From positions 1 to 64,000 of the forward strand of contig NZ_JBHZOL010000088.1 in NCBI RefSeq assembly GCF_042788235.1: DNA of 64,000 nucleotides, read 5' to 3'. The position numbers were made by a program, and so were the translations under genes. The notes under the pieces were generated by a model. It did no database searches and was not told the origin of the DNA. It was given only the letters and a program-made list of their open reading frames with translations. The DNA comes from Sphaerothrix epifaneia. GTDB lineage: Bacteria; Cyanobacteriota; Cyanobacteriia; Phormidesmidales; Phormidesmidaceae. Shown here piece after piece: positions 1-8,330 of the stretch (its first letter is position 1; each line of letters begins with the position of its first letter).

Positions 1-597
1 TGGCTTAATGGGGGGCAAGCTTTGATCTTCAAGCCTTAAACTTGCCTCTTCCCTATCTCCCTCCCCTACTTCATCGCCCCCGTCTCTTTTCTCTTCACTC
101 CCCGCGTCCCCGCGTCCCCGCGTCCCCGCGTCCCCTCCACTACCAATTCCCAACCGCTGCGATCGCAGCTTTACCTGTTGCCCCGACTCTTCAGCGCAAA
201 CATATAGCACCGGAAAGCTACGGGCTAGCTGATTAGCAACCTGTAACAGCAAAGTAGATTTGCCAATGCCTGGATCGCCGCCCACCAGCGTCAGAGAACC
301 CGGAACAATGCCGCCGCCTAGCACCCGATCGAGTTCTCGATAGCCAGAGCTTAAACGGGCTTGAGGATGATCTTGAACTTGCTCTAGCGTTTGGGCAAGG
401 CGCGGCTGGGGGGTTGAGGTACCCTGACGACGGCTCGAACGCGTTCGAGCCGTCGCTACTGGACTTGTTGCCGCAGCTTCGGTCGCCACCTGCTCAACTA
501 GAGTATTCCAGCTACTACAAACCGGACAACGACCAAAAAACTGAGAGGATTCAGCACCGCATTCGTTGCAGACGTAAACTGTGCGAGATTTTGGCAT
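1..597 (-). CDS. radA: DNA repair protein RadA (Sms), N-terminal part, cut by window edge
   Basis: RecA-like ATPase that drives branch migration in recombination repair. The frame is open for 199 codons from the ATG at 597 down to base 1, so the C-terminal Lon-like part is missing. A zinc finger (C10, C13, C24, C27) is followed by a low-complexity linker (about 40-70) and a Walker A motif GGDPGIGKST at 106-115, then AEESGQQVKLRSQRLG. Straight after this comes a Gly/Asp/Arg/Glu-rich insert (about 152-185), where family members usually run into a conserved LPETDLE segment. The insert is encoded by an 8-bp tandem repeat, and the linker by a 28-bp palindrome. The gene diverges from rpaB. Identification is secure. 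Confidence 0.93.
   Translation of the reverse strand, partial: MPKSRTVYVCNECGAESSQFFGRCPVCSSWNTLVEQVATEAAATSPVATARTRSSRRQGTSTPQPRLAQTLEQVQDHPQARLSSGYRELDRVLGGGIVPGSLTLVGGDPGIGKSTLLLQVANQLARSFPVLYVCAEESGQQVKLRSQRLGIGSGGDAGTRGRGDAGSEEKRDGGDEVGEGDREEASLRLEDQSLPPIKP
100..135. repeat. 8-bp tandem repeat inside radA
   Basis: Four exact copies of CCCCGCGT followed by CCCC (+ strand). They encode the Gly/Asp/Ala/Thr/Arg-rich insert of RadA. Because 8 is not a multiple of 3, gain or loss of one unit would shift the radA frame; the frame is open here. Confidence 0.95.
428..455. repeat. 28-bp perfect palindrome inside radA
   Basis: Two 14-base arms meet without a spacer (left arm CGACGGCTCGAACG and its exact reverse complement). 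The palindrome lies in the codons for the linker between the RadA zinc finger and P-loop, at about residues 48-57. It could be a small palindromic element that inserted in frame. Confidence 0.9.
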
Positions 598-933
598 ACC
601 CTATAAAACTAGACTAAAAAAAAGCTAATAATTTAGACCCACTTCTGAAGCCAACAAAAAATAGCAACATTAATTTACAGAAACGAAAGGATTCCTAAAG
701 ATAATCTCAACTTTTTTAACGACAAGATTTGACCTATCTAGAAGTTTTTTTTCGGATCCAGTTGAGTCGTTGAAGAATCTTAAAAAAGCTTGAAAACACC
801 TAAGGCTCAGAGTTGCAAATAGATCAAGAACGAATAGAATGATTTATTATCTTAATATCACTGTACTAAAGTTTATTAACAGAAACTTACCTGTTGATTT
901 AGGTATAGAACGTTCGGTAGGAGCCAGAAAGAA
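598..933. promoter_or_regulatory. radA/rpaB divergent intergenic region
   Basis: This 336-bp AT-rich gap has no supportable gene. For rpaB a candidate promoter is TTGCAA at 813-818, a 16-bp spacer and TAGAAT at 835-840, leaving a leader of about 85 nt. The radA promoter must lie in the same gap, but I could not place it. Confidence 0.4.
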
Positions 934-1662
934 TTGGAAAACGCAAAAGAAAAAATACTAGTTGTCGATGACGAGGCCAGCATCCGCCGAATCCTTGAAA
1001 CTCGCCTCTCCATGATTGGCTATGACGTCGTCACGGCTGCCGATGGCGAAGAAGCTTTAGAAACTTTTCGCAACGCCGTCCCTGATTTGGTTGTCTTAGA
1101 CGTGATGATGCCCAAGCTAGATGGCTATGGCGTCTGCCAGGAACTGCGTAAAGAATCCGACATTCCTATCATTATGCTGACAGCGCTAGGGGATGTTGCC
1201 GATCGCATTACTGGATTAGAGCTAGGAGCAGATGACTATGTGGTTAAACCGTTTTCGCCTAAAGAGTTAGAAGCGCGTATCCGCTCTGTTTTAAGACGAG
1301 TTGAGAAAAACAATACCTCTGGCATACCTAGTTCAGGGGTGATTCAGGTCAACAATATCCGAATTGATACTAATAAACGTCAGGTTTACAAAGGTGACGA
1401 GCGTATTCGCTTGACAGGTATGGAGTTTAGCCTCTTAGAACTGTTGGTAAGCCGCTCTGGTGAACCTTTTTCCCGTTCCGAAATCCTCCAAGAGGTCTGG
1501 GGCTATACGCCAGAGCGTCATGTTGATACTCGCGTCGTTGATGTTCACATTTCGCGGCTACGAGCCAAGCTAGAAGATGATCCTAGCAACCCAGAACTGA
1601 TTCTGACTGCTAGAGGTACGGGTTATCTCTTCCAGCGAATTGTCGAACCAGGGGAAGAGTAG
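934..1662 (+). CDS. rpaB: OmpR-type response regulator RpaB (Ycf27)
   Basis: Essential cyanobacterial two-component regulator that binds HLR1 elements of high-light and photosystem genes. The receiver domain (about 7-120) has the acidic pocket VDDE and phospho-acceptor D56 in LDVMMP, with K in the VVKPF motif. A winged-helix DNA-binding domain (about 137-235) ends in the LTARGTGYLF segment typical of the family. The length of 242 residues is standard. The start is TTG at 934: no ATG or GTG lies in frame between it and an upstream TAG, the N-terminus MENAKEKILVVDDEASIRR fits the family, and a weak GGAG sits at about 920. plsX follows after 38 bp. Confidence 0.95.
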   Translation: MENAKEKILVVDDEASIRRILETRLSMIGYDVVTAADGEEALETFRNAVPDLVVLDVMMPKLDGYGVCQELRKESDIPIIMLTALGDVADRITGLELGADDYVVKPFSPKELEARIRSVLRRVEKNNTSGIPSSGVIQVNNIRIDTNKRQVYKGDERIRLTGMEFSLLELLVSRSGEPFSRSEILQEVWGYTPERHVDTRVVDVHISRLRAKLEDDPSNPELILTARGTGYLFQRIVEPGEE

Positions 1663-1700
1663 TCTGATAGAATTTCTTAAAGTTTCTACAGATTCAATCA

Positions 1701-2735
1701 ATGGGGTTGACTCAGGCACGAATCGCAATTGACGCGATGGGTGGGGATTATGCGCCCGCCGAAGTTGTTTCTGGAGCTATTCGAGCTGCAGCCGAGCTTG
1801 GCGTGGAAATTCTTTTAGTTGGCGATCCAGAGGCGATTCGAGCTTCTACGCCACACCCTGAGAATTTGTCTCAGGTCGAAATCGTTCCCGCTGAAGGCAC
1901 GATTGAAATGCACGAGGAGCCGTTGAGTGCCCTACGCCGTAAGCCGCAGGCTTCCATTAACGTGGCGATGGAGTTAGTCAAGCAGGGGCGGGCGGATGCT
2001 GTGGTTTCAGCAGGGCATTCCGGAGCCGCTATGGCTAGCTCTTTGCTGCGCTTAGGTCGCATTAAGGGGATTGATCGGCCTGCGATCGGGGCGGTTTTTC
2101 CTACGGTGATGGCTGACAAGTCAGTGCTGATTCTAGACGTTGGAGCCAACGTAGATTGCCGTCCCAAGTTTCTAGAGCAGTTTGCTGTAATGGGTACGGT
2201 TTATTCGCAGTATGTTTTGGGGGTTCAAGAACCCAGGGTTGGGCTGCTCAATATTGGCGAAGAACCTAGCAAAGGCAACGATCTGGCTTTGCGAGTTCAC
2301 CAAGCCCTGAGCGACAATCCCGCCGTTCCTTTTGTGGGCAACGCCGAAGGCAGAGATATTCTCTCAGGTGATTTTGATGTGGTGGTATGTGATGGCTTTG
2401 TTGGCAATGTGCTGCTGAAGTTTGCGGAGGCGGTGGGGGAATCTATTCTGCAAATTTTGCGCGAAGAGTTGCCCCAAGGCGTGCGTGGTAAGCTCGGTAC
2501 CCTGGTGCTGAAGAACAATTTACGACGTATTAAGCAGCGTGTTGACCATGCTGAACACGGCGGCGGTTTGCTGCTAGGTGTGGCTGGTATTGTAGTAATT
2601 AGTCACGGTAGTTCTCAGGCACCCTCTATTTTTAATGCTGTCCGTTTGGCGAAGGAAGCCGTGGATAATCGGGTGCTAGAGCGAATTAGAGCGCAGTACC
2701 AGAAGGTCGCTGCCCCTGCAACAGACGGAGAATAG
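1701..2735 (+). CDS. plsX: Phosphate acyltransferase PlsX
   Basis: Converts acyl-ACP to acyl-phosphate, the first step of phosphatidic acid synthesis, as a peripheral membrane enzyme. The N-terminal IAIDAMGGDYAP is the family signature, followed by SAGHSGA and GVAGIVVISHGSS motifs. Its 344 residues are a normal length. The stop codon touches the fabH start, so the two are probably co-transcribed and translationally coupled; plsX-fabH is a common bacterial lipid operon. It also lies only 38 bp behind rpaB. Confidence 0.95.
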   Translation: MGLTQARIAIDAMGGDYAPAEVVSGAIRAAAELGVEILLVGDPEAIRASTPHPENLSQVEIVPAEGTIEMHEEPLSALRRKPQASINVAMELVKQGRADAVVSAGHSGAAMASSLLRLGRIKGIDRPAIGAVFPTVMADKSVLILDVGANVDCRPKFLEQFAVMGTVYSQYVLGVQEPRVGLLNIGEEPSKGNDLALRVHQALSDNPAVPFVGNAEGRDILSGDFDVVVCDGFVGNVLLKFAEAVGESILQILREELPQGVRGKLGTLVLKNNLRRIKQRVDHAEHGGGLLLGVAGIVVISHGSSQAPSIFNAVRLAKEAVDNRVLERIRAQYQKVAAPATDGE

Positions 2736-3734
2736 ATGCAGCAACAATTCAAGAACGGTGTTTCAATCATCGGCAGTGGTTCAGCTAAGCTAACGACTGC
2801 TCTCAGCAACGAGGATCTGAGTAAAATTGTTGAAACTTCGGATGAGTGGATTGCGACTCGAACCGGTATTCGGCAGCGGCATATTGCGAGTTCTCAAAAC
2901 TCGCTGAGTAGCTTAGCGACGGAAGCCGCTCTTAATGCCATCGGTATGGCTAATCTGACGCCGATGGACATTGATTTGATCATTTTGGCGACCTCAACGC
3001 CAGACGATTTGTTTGGCAGCGCTAGCCAGGTACAGGCTGAGATGGGAGCTAGTCGAGCGGTTGCCTTTGATTTGACGGCAGCTTGTTCGGGCTTTGTTTT
3101 TGCTTTGGTGACAGCCGCTCAGTATGTTCGTACGGGTGTTTACAGGCATGTGGTGGTGATCGGGGCAGATTTGCTGTCGCGCTGGACAGATTGGGGCGAT
3201 CGCCGTACCTGTGTGCTTTTTGGGGATGGGGCTGGCGCTGTGGTGGTGCAGGCTAATGAGCGCGATCGCTTACTGGGTTTTGAGCTTTGCAGTGATGGTT
3301 CGCTCAATCACTGTCTCAATCTGGCTTACCACTCCGAATCTAACCCGCTGATGGGCGATATTTCTGTGCAAACGGGACATTTTGCCCCTATCAGCATGAA
3401 TGGCCGGGAAGTGTACCGCTTTGCCGTTAGCAAAGTACCTGAAGTCATTGAAAAAGCGCTGTTTCATGCTGGCTTATCAACTAGTGATATTGGCTGGCTG
3501 CTGCTGCACCAAGCCAACCAGCGAATTCTGGATGCTGTAGCTCAGCGTTTGAGCGTACCAAGCGATCGCGTGATCAGCAACATGGCTCGTCATGGCAATA
3601 CCTCCGCCGCTTCTATTCCAATCGCCCTAGATGAAGCAGTGCGCGACCAGCGAATTCAGCCCGGTGACATTATTGCTTCTTCTGGCTTTGGTGCTGGCCT
3701 TACCTGGGGCGCTGCCATTTTTGAGTGGGGCTAG
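2736..3734 (+). CDS. fabH: 3-oxoacyl-ACP synthase III FabH
   Basis: Starts fatty-acid synthesis by condensing acetyl-CoA with malonyl-ACP. The catalytic triad is visible: C117 in TAACSGF, H258 in LLHQANQRI and N288 in RHGNTSAAS. Its 332 residues are typical. The ATG directly follows the plsX stop. In many cyanobacteria I would expect fabD and plsC next; here a Rieske oxygenase follows 57 bp downstream instead, so the lipid operon looks rearranged. Confidence 0.95.
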   Translation: MQQQFKNGVSIIGSGSAKLTTALSNEDLSKIVETSDEWIATRTGIRQRHIASSQNSLSSLATEAALNAIGMANLTPMDIDLIILATSTPDDLFGSASQVQAEMGASRAVAFDLTAACSGFVFALVTAAQYVRTGVYRHVVVIGADLLSRWTDWGDRRTCVLFGDGAGAVVVQANERDRLLGFELCSDGSLNHCLNLAYHSESNPLMGDISVQTGHFAPISMNGREVYRFAVSKVPEVIEKALFHAGLSTSDIGWLLLHQANQRILDAVAQRLSVPSDRVISNMARHGNTSAASIPIALDEAVRDQRIQPGDIIASSGFGAGLTWGAAIFEWG

Positions 3735-3791
3735 CATTGGAGCTACGTCTGCTAAGCTGCAAATCTGGCAAATATTGACGAGAAACAACCC

Positions 3792-4844
3792 GTGTCGGCG
3801 ACTCCTCCGTTCTTTTTGCGTAATCTTTGGTATCACGCCATGCCCAGCCGTGCCCTCAAAGCAGGCAAACTGCTGGCGAAGACGCTTTTAGGCGAACCTG
3901 TTTTGTTTGGTAGAACCGCAGAGGGTAAGGCATTTGCGTTACAGGATATCTGCCCTCACCGAGCCATTCCGCTAAGCTGTGGCTGGTTTGACGGCAACGC
4001 TGTCCAGTGTTGCTACCACGGTTGGAAATTTGACTCAGCCGGACACTGCACTGAAATTCCGTCCCTCATGCCGGATCAGCAGCTAGATCTTAATCGCTTT
4101 AATGTGCAGGCTTATTCAGTTCAAGAGACGCAGGGCAATATTTGGATTTACATGCCCGAATCTGACCCCGCTAAGGCTGAGCCACCCCGGTTTGAGATTC
4201 CTAAAATTCCCGGTTTCGAGCCGCAAGCCCAGCCCAATGTCACCTATACCATGCGGTTTCCCTGCTTTATTGACCATGCGGTTGTCGGCCTGATGGATCC
4301 GGCGCATTCTCCCTATGTGCATCAGGCGTGGTGGTGGCGCACAAGCGAACTACATGACGAGGTTAAATGGTTTGATCCGTCTCCTTACGGCTTTACCATG
4401 CGGCGACATCGCATTGATCATGCCGGACGGCTATACGGGCTGATAGGCGGCATTCCAGAAACTGAAATTATTTTTTATTTACCCGGTCTGCGCACCGAAG
4501 AAACCACCACTCGCAAACATCGGGTGGTGAATTTAACCACGGTTACGCCCATTTCAGCTACCGAAACGGATGTCACCTTTGAGCTGTATTGGGATATTCC
4601 CTGGGGGTGGCTCATCAAGCCGTTGACGATTCCTTTGATCAAAGCCTTTTTGGGGCAAGATCGAGATGTGGTTGCCAAGCAGCAAATTGGCTTGAAACAA
4701 GATCCGGTATTGCGGCTGATTAAAGATTCGGATACCCCTGCCCGCTGGTACTATCAGCTTAAAAATGAATATGCGCGATCGCAGGCTGAAAAGCGTGAAT
4801 TCGTCACCCCGGTCAAGTCTCAACAGCTACGCTGGCGGGCATAG
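3792..4844 (+). CDS. Rieske non-heme iron oxygenase alpha subunit
   Basis: Predicted aromatic-ring or phytochemical oxygenase. The N-terminal Rieske domain holds the [2Fe-2S] ligands C54/H56 (CPHR) and C73/H76 (CCYHGW). Further on, DHAVVGLMDPAHSPYVHQ carries His and Asp residues suitable for the mononuclear iron site. At 350 residues it has the size of the vanillate-demethylase or Pao-like groups. The start is GTG at 3792; no closer ATG precedes the Rieske motif except M17. It follows fabH on the same strand. The substrate cannot be read from the sequence; chlorophyll, carotenoid or aromatic substrates are all possible. Confidence 0.82.
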   Translation: MSATPPFFLRNLWYHAMPSRALKAGKLLAKTLLGEPVLFGRTAEGKAFALQDICPHRAIPLSCGWFDGNAVQCCYHGWKFDSAGHCTEIPSLMPDQQLDLNRFNVQAYSVQETQGNIWIYMPESDPAKAEPPRFEIPKIPGFEPQAQPNVTYTMRFPCFIDHAVVGLMDPAHSPYVHQAWWWRTSELHDEVKWFDPSPYGFTMRRHRIDHAGRLYGLIGGIPETEIIFYLPGLRTEETTTRKHRVVNLTTVTPISATETDVTFELYWDIPWGWLIKPLTIPLIKAFLGQDRDVVAKQQIGLKQDPVLRLIKDSDTPARWYYQLKNEYARSQAEKREFVTPVKSQQLRWRA

Positions 4845-5028
4845 GCCACAGTCGAACCTGTAGCCGCGTCACGTCAAGAATACTGACGCTGACTTGATTG
4901 CCTGACTCCCTCCTATGGCACAATGAGGAACAGTCATAAATTTTCGGTTAAATCTGTTAAATCTGTTCACGCATTTTAATGCGAGAGTCAAGATTTTTGT
5001 TCATTGCTGTTGCCAGTTTTGCAAGTCT

Positions 5029-6105
5029 ATGTCAGCTCCCCGTCGCGCTGTTTTTCCCTTTACCGCTGTTATCGGCCAGGAAGATATGAAGCTGGCTTTG
5101 TTGCTCAATGTGATCGATCCCAAAATTGGTGGGGTGATGATTATGGGCGATCGCGGTACGGGCAAATCTACCACCATTCGTGCTTTAGCAGACTTACTGC
5201 CTGAAATTGAAGTGGTTGCAGATGATCCGTTCAATCGCGCCGCAGACGACCCCGCCCTACTGAGCGAACGCACTGGACAAGCCATTGCTACCGTGAAGAA
5301 GAAAGTACCCATGGTGGACTTACCCTTAGGGGCAACAGAAGACCGCGTCTGCGGCACCATTGATATTGAAAAAGCGCTGGCTGAGGGAGTAAAAGCGTTT
5401 GAACCGGGTTTGCTGGCAAAGGCCAATCGGGGCTTGTTGTATGTCGATGAGGTCAACCTGCTAGACGACCACCTAGTTGATGTGCTGCTCGATTCAGCGG
5501 CTTCTGGCTGGAATACCGTAGAGCGAGAAGGGATCTCGATTCGGCACCCGGCTCAGTTTGTTTTGGTGGGGTCAGGTAACCCTGAAGAGGGTGAACTCCG
5601 ACCGCAACTGCTCGATCGCTTTGGCATGCACGCCGAAATTCGCACCGTCAAAGACCCAGAACTGCGGGTCAAAATTGTTGAAGAGCGCTCTGAATTCGAT
5701 CGCGATCCCAGTGCTTATCTGGTACAGCACCAGACTCCTCAAACTGAACTACAGCAGCGGTTGGTTGAGGCGCAGGAACGGTTGAAGACGGTCAATATTG
5801 ACCATGACTATCGGGTCAAAATCTCGCAGGTTTGCTCTGAGCTAGATGTAGACGGTCTACGGGGCGATATTGTCACTAACCGCGCCGCCAAAGCGCTGGC
5901 TGCTTATGAAGGTCGCACTGAGGTAACGGTAGACGATATTGGTCGGGTGATTGCCCTGTGTCTGCGGCATCGTTTGCGCAAAGACCCGCTAGAGTCAATT
6001 GATTCTGGCAACAAAGTCGAAAAAGTCTTTCGCCAGGTCTTTGGTTTACCGGAACCAGATGCCGAAACGGCAGCTAATGGTCGCCAGCCAGCCGGGGTGC
6101 GGTAG
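5029..6105 (+). CDS. chlI: Magnesium chelatase subunit ChlI
   Basis: AAA+ ATPase subunit of magnesium chelatase, which with ChlD and ChlH inserts Mg into protoporphyrin IX at the entry to chlorophyll synthesis. Walker A is GDRGTGKST (40-48) and Walker B is in GLLYVDEVNLL, followed by the sensor region GSGNPEEGELRPQLLDRFG. Its 358 residues are standard. The 184-bp gap upstream should carry the promoter. ruvC follows 14 bp behind the stop, suggesting co-transcription. Confidence 0.97.
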   Translation: MSAPRRAVFPFTAVIGQEDMKLALLLNVIDPKIGGVMIMGDRGTGKSTTIRALADLLPEIEVVADDPFNRAADDPALLSERTGQAIATVKKKVPMVDLPLGATEDRVCGTIDIEKALAEGVKAFEPGLLAKANRGLLYVDEVNLLDDHLVDVLLDSAASGWNTVEREGISIRHPAQFVLVGSGNPEEGELRPQLLDRFGMHAEIRTVKDPELRVKIVEERSEFDRDPSAYLVQHQTPQTELQQRLVEAQERLKTVNIDHDYRVKISQVCSELDVDGLRGDIVTNRAAKALAAYEGRTEVTVDDIGRVIALCLRHRLRKDPLESIDSGNKVEKVFRQVFGLPEPDAETAANGRQPAGVR

Positions 6106-6119
6106 TCATCGCCATAGCA

Positions 6120-6608
6120 ATGACGCAACGAATTCTTGGCTTAGACCCAGGGCTGGCAATCCTGGGTTTTGGCGTCTTAGACTGTCAAAATAGGGGGCAA
6201 CTAGACGAATCTAGCGTTGCCATCCTTGACTTTGGCGTGATTGAAACCCCGGCTAAAACTGCTGTGGGCGATCGCCTTTGCACAATTTATGACGATCTCC
6301 ATAGTTTGATTCAGCAATGGCAGCCAGACCTCATCTCCATTGAAAAGCTATTCTTTTATCGCATGGGCAATACCATTTTGGTTGCTCAGGCACGGGGGGT
6401 AATTATGTTGGTGCTGGCTCAGCAAAAGATTCCTTTTATTGAATTCACCCCCGCCCAGGTGAAGCAAGCGCTTACTGGCTACGGCAATGCCGATAAACAA
6501 GCTGTACAAGCCGCCGTTGCCAGAGAATTAAATTTAGCCAGTATCCCGCGCCCTGATGACGCTGCCGATGCCTTAGCACTGGCGCTAGCGGCTTGGTTTC
6601 AACGCTAG
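6120..6608 (+). CDS. ruvC: Holliday junction resolvase RuvC
   Basis: Endonuclease that cuts Holliday junctions at the end of homologous recombination. The RNase H-like fold shows the acidic residues D9 (LGLDPG), E75 (SIEKLFF) and D147/D150 (RPDDAADA). Its 162 residues are slightly short for the family but complete. It lies 14 bp behind chlI, so the pair probably shares a transcript. Confidence 0.95.
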   Translation: MTQRILGLDPGLAILGFGVLDCQNRGQLDESSVAILDFGVIETPAKTAVGDRLCTIYDDLHSLIQQWQPDLISIEKLFFYRMGNTILVAQARGVIMLVLAQQKIPFIEFTPAQVKQALTGYGNADKQAVQAAVARELNLASIPRPDDAADALALALAAWFQR

Positions 6609-6679
6609 CTTTAGCATAAATGGCGCTTCTGGCCGATTAGCCAACAACCTTAACACCCTGGCCAAACTCACTTAAACCT

Positions 6680-7258
6680 ATGGGACGCAACGCCAAACTT
6701 CGCAAACAACGACGCCAAGAACGACAGGGGGAAGCGGCGGCTACCGCAGCGAACAAGCCGTTGTTTCGCCAACCCCGAAAGAAAACGCAGCTAGAAGTGG
6801 CGGCTCTACCGTCGCCAGATTTACCCACTGCCCCACCTAAATCTTTTTTAAGTAAGCTATTTTCGCGATCGCTGTCTCCGTCTGCGCAATCGCTTAGCAG
6901 CACGGCTGAGGAAATGGAACGCTTTTTTGCGACTTACCAGCAGTGGTTAGGGGCGATCGCTTGGGAAGGTTATCAAACGCTGGGGCCAGGTTTGCTGCTA
7001 GCCGTCAATACTGATTCGCAAACAGTGCAAATCGAGTACGTAGCCAAAAAAGCGCTGAGCCGTCATTTCCCGGCTGAGTCAATCGACTCGGTTCAAGAAC
7101 TGACAAAACTCTGCGATTTTGAAAGCGAAATCACGCTAGTTTATACCACCCTAGCGGGAGAAACGATGCTGGGTTCGCCGCGATCGCCAGAGCCGTCACC
7201 TGCCGAATGCCATCAGCTCTGGCAAGCAGGCCAATTGGTCATGCCTGAACGGCCATAA
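6680..7258 (+). CDS. Conserved cyanobacterial protein of unknown function
   Basis: 192 residues, not recognised. The first 30 residues are rich in Arg, Lys and Gln (MGRNAKLRKQRRQERQ), suggesting nucleic-acid or ribosome contact. A Pro/Ser-rich linker (about 45-75) precedes a globular part (about 78-165) starting EEMERFFATYQQW. There is no signal peptide or membrane segment. It is rightward, 71 bp behind ruvC, and has a strong hairpin just past its stop, so it is probably the last gene of the chlI transcript. Confidence 0.7.
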   Translation: MGRNAKLRKQRRQERQGEAAATAANKPLFRQPRKKTQLEVAALPSPDLPTAPPKSFLSKLFSRSLSPSAQSLSSTAEEMERFFATYQQWLGAIAWEGYQTLGPGLLLAVNTDSQTVQIEYVAKKALSRHFPAESIDSVQELTKLCDFESEITLVYTTLAGETMLGSPRSPEPSPAECHQLWQAGQLVMPERP

Positions 7259-7262
7259 AAAA

Positions 7263-7291
7263 CTGCTTCTCAACCAACCGGAGAGAAGCAG
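7263..7291 (+). terminator. Hairpin behind the 192-residue gene
   Basis: CTGCTTCTC at 7263-7271 pairs with GAGAAGCAG at 7283-7291 across an 11-nt loop, 4 bp behind the stop codon. There is no clean T-run, so it is a terminator-like or transcript-end hairpin rather than a textbook terminator. Confidence 0.5.
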
Positions 7292-7298
7292 CTATCCC

Positions 7299-7402
7299 TA
7301 TAGCCAAAGGTAAAAGATTGGGGGCAGAGAACAGAAGAAAAGCCTTTAATAGAAGGCTTTTAGCCATTAAAGTGTTTCAACACTTGTGGCGACAGCTCTC
7401 TC
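7299..7402 (+). repeat. Copy 1 of a dispersed intergenic repeat
   Basis: Resembles segments at 16546, 17797, 25811, 34281 and (inverted) 51697: a purine-rich AAAGGY...AGAAGAAAAGC block, a hairpin, and an end like AGTGT...CTTG(G)GGC(T)AC. The internal hairpin here is AAAAGCCTT (7338-7346) with AAGGCTTTT (7353-7361), which may also act as a terminator between the two convergent genes. Confidence 0.5.
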
Positions 7403-7452
7403 ACACCCCCACAAACAGAAAGCGTTGTTGGTGAAACCTCGGCTCTGTTTGC

Positions 7453-7842
7453 CTACGAGTTTTGCTTAACAACAGGCGTAATGCCTTGACGCTCTAAGCA
7501 AGATTGAAATTCTTCTTCTGCCTGACTAATTTCGTATTCGCTGTAGTTGTCTTTTAAGTCGAAAACTCGCTCTAAATAGTCGTTGCCGAATTCGCCCAAA
7601 GCTCGCTGTAAATCGCCTTCGGTGAGTTGTTGAGGCAGACATTTGGCGATCGCCGTTACATCCTTACCATTAGGATCGACAAACCCATCACTGCTAGCCG
7701 CTTGAGCAGGCGCTGCTTGAAACCAAACCAGCACGCCTAAAACGGCTGCCATCAACCAACGACTCAAGGGTTGGCAAACTTGCTTAAAAATTTGCATAAG
7801 AAATTTTCCGTTAACAACTCCTCCACAGTTACAAATATTCAT
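7453..7842 (-). CDS. Small exported protein of unknown function
   Basis: 129 residues from the ATG at 7842, which has an AGGGAGAGG ribosome-binding site 10 nt upstream. A second ATG at 7797 would begin directly at the signal peptide, with a hydrophobic stretch LMAAVLGVLVWF and an AQA cleavage site at about residue 49 of the long form. The mature part is about 80 acidic residues with two cysteines, probably a periplasmic or lumenal disulphide, and ends KQNS. It is not recognised. It is convergent with the gene at 6680 and divergent from rpsO. Confidence 0.7.
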   Translation of the reverse strand: MNICNCGGVVNGKFLMQIFKQVCQPLSRWLMAAVLGVLVWFQAAPAQAASSDGFVDPNGKDVTAIAKCLPQQLTEGDLQRALGEFGNDYLERVFDLKDNYSEYEISQAEEEFQSCLERQGITPVVKQNS

Positions 7843-7961
7843 ACTCTTATCCTCTCCCTAAAGGGATGTATTGCCAGCTAATGAGTCTTACCCTGGGGGG
7901 GTAGTGGCAGCCAGCCAACGGCTAGATCCGCCAAATCTCTGGTGCTGCATCCCAGAGCCGC

Positions 7962-7970
7962 TATGATAAT
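7962..7970 (+). promoter_or_regulatory. Candidate -10 region of rpsO
   Basis: TATGAT/GATAAT overlap at 7962-7970, about 50 bp before the rpsO ATG. A small inverted repeat, CTCTGG (7937-7942) and CCAGAG (7952-7957), lies just upstream. Confidence 0.35.
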
Positions 7971-8021
7971 ATAGTTGACTCTGGCAAAAAGCGTTCAAAG
8001 TCGGAATATTACGTCAAATCT

Positions 8022-8291
8022 ATGTCTCTGCTACAAGCCCGTAAACAAGAAATTATCTCTGACTATCAAGTACACGAAACAGATACCGGATCGGCAGACG
8101 TTCAGGTGGCTATGCTGACCGAGCGCATCAACAAACTAAGCGCTCACCTCAAGCAAAATAAAAAAGACTATTCCTCGCGGCGAGGTTTGCTGCAAATGAT
8201 TGGTCGCCGCAAGCGTTTGCTCGGCTATATCCAAAAACGAAACAACGATCACTACCGTGAACTCATTGGCAAACTGGGTATCCGAGGTTAA
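8022..8291 (+). CDS. rpsO: 30S ribosomal protein S15
   Basis: Binds the central domain of 16S rRNA and helps assemble the 30S platform. It has 89 residues with the family hallmarks: TGSADVQVAMLTERI, HLKQNKKDYSSRRGL, GRRKRLLGYIQ and the end YRELIGKLGIRG. pam68 follows after 39 bp on the same strand, a pairing seen in many cyanobacteria. Confidence 0.97.
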   Translation: MSLLQARKQEIISDYQVHETDTGSADVQVAMLTERINKLSAHLKQNKKDYSSRRGLLQMIGRRKRLLGYIQKRNNDHYRELIGKLGIRG

Positions 8292-8330
8292 GTCGGTTAA
8301 TTAACTGTTGTTTCCCGTTGTCTAAAGCTC

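Noticed and set aside
100..135. CRISPR-like array
   Set aside because: The units are 8 bp, contiguous and without spacers; it is a simple tandem repeat.
42..236. Open frame on the + strand at the left edge
   Set aside because: Antisense to radA and created by the C-rich repeat; the minus-strand frame has the RadA motifs.
4845..5028. tRNA or small RNA before chlI
   Set aside because: No cloverleaf or conserved arm could be found; treated as promoter DNA only. The same holds for all other gaps inspected.
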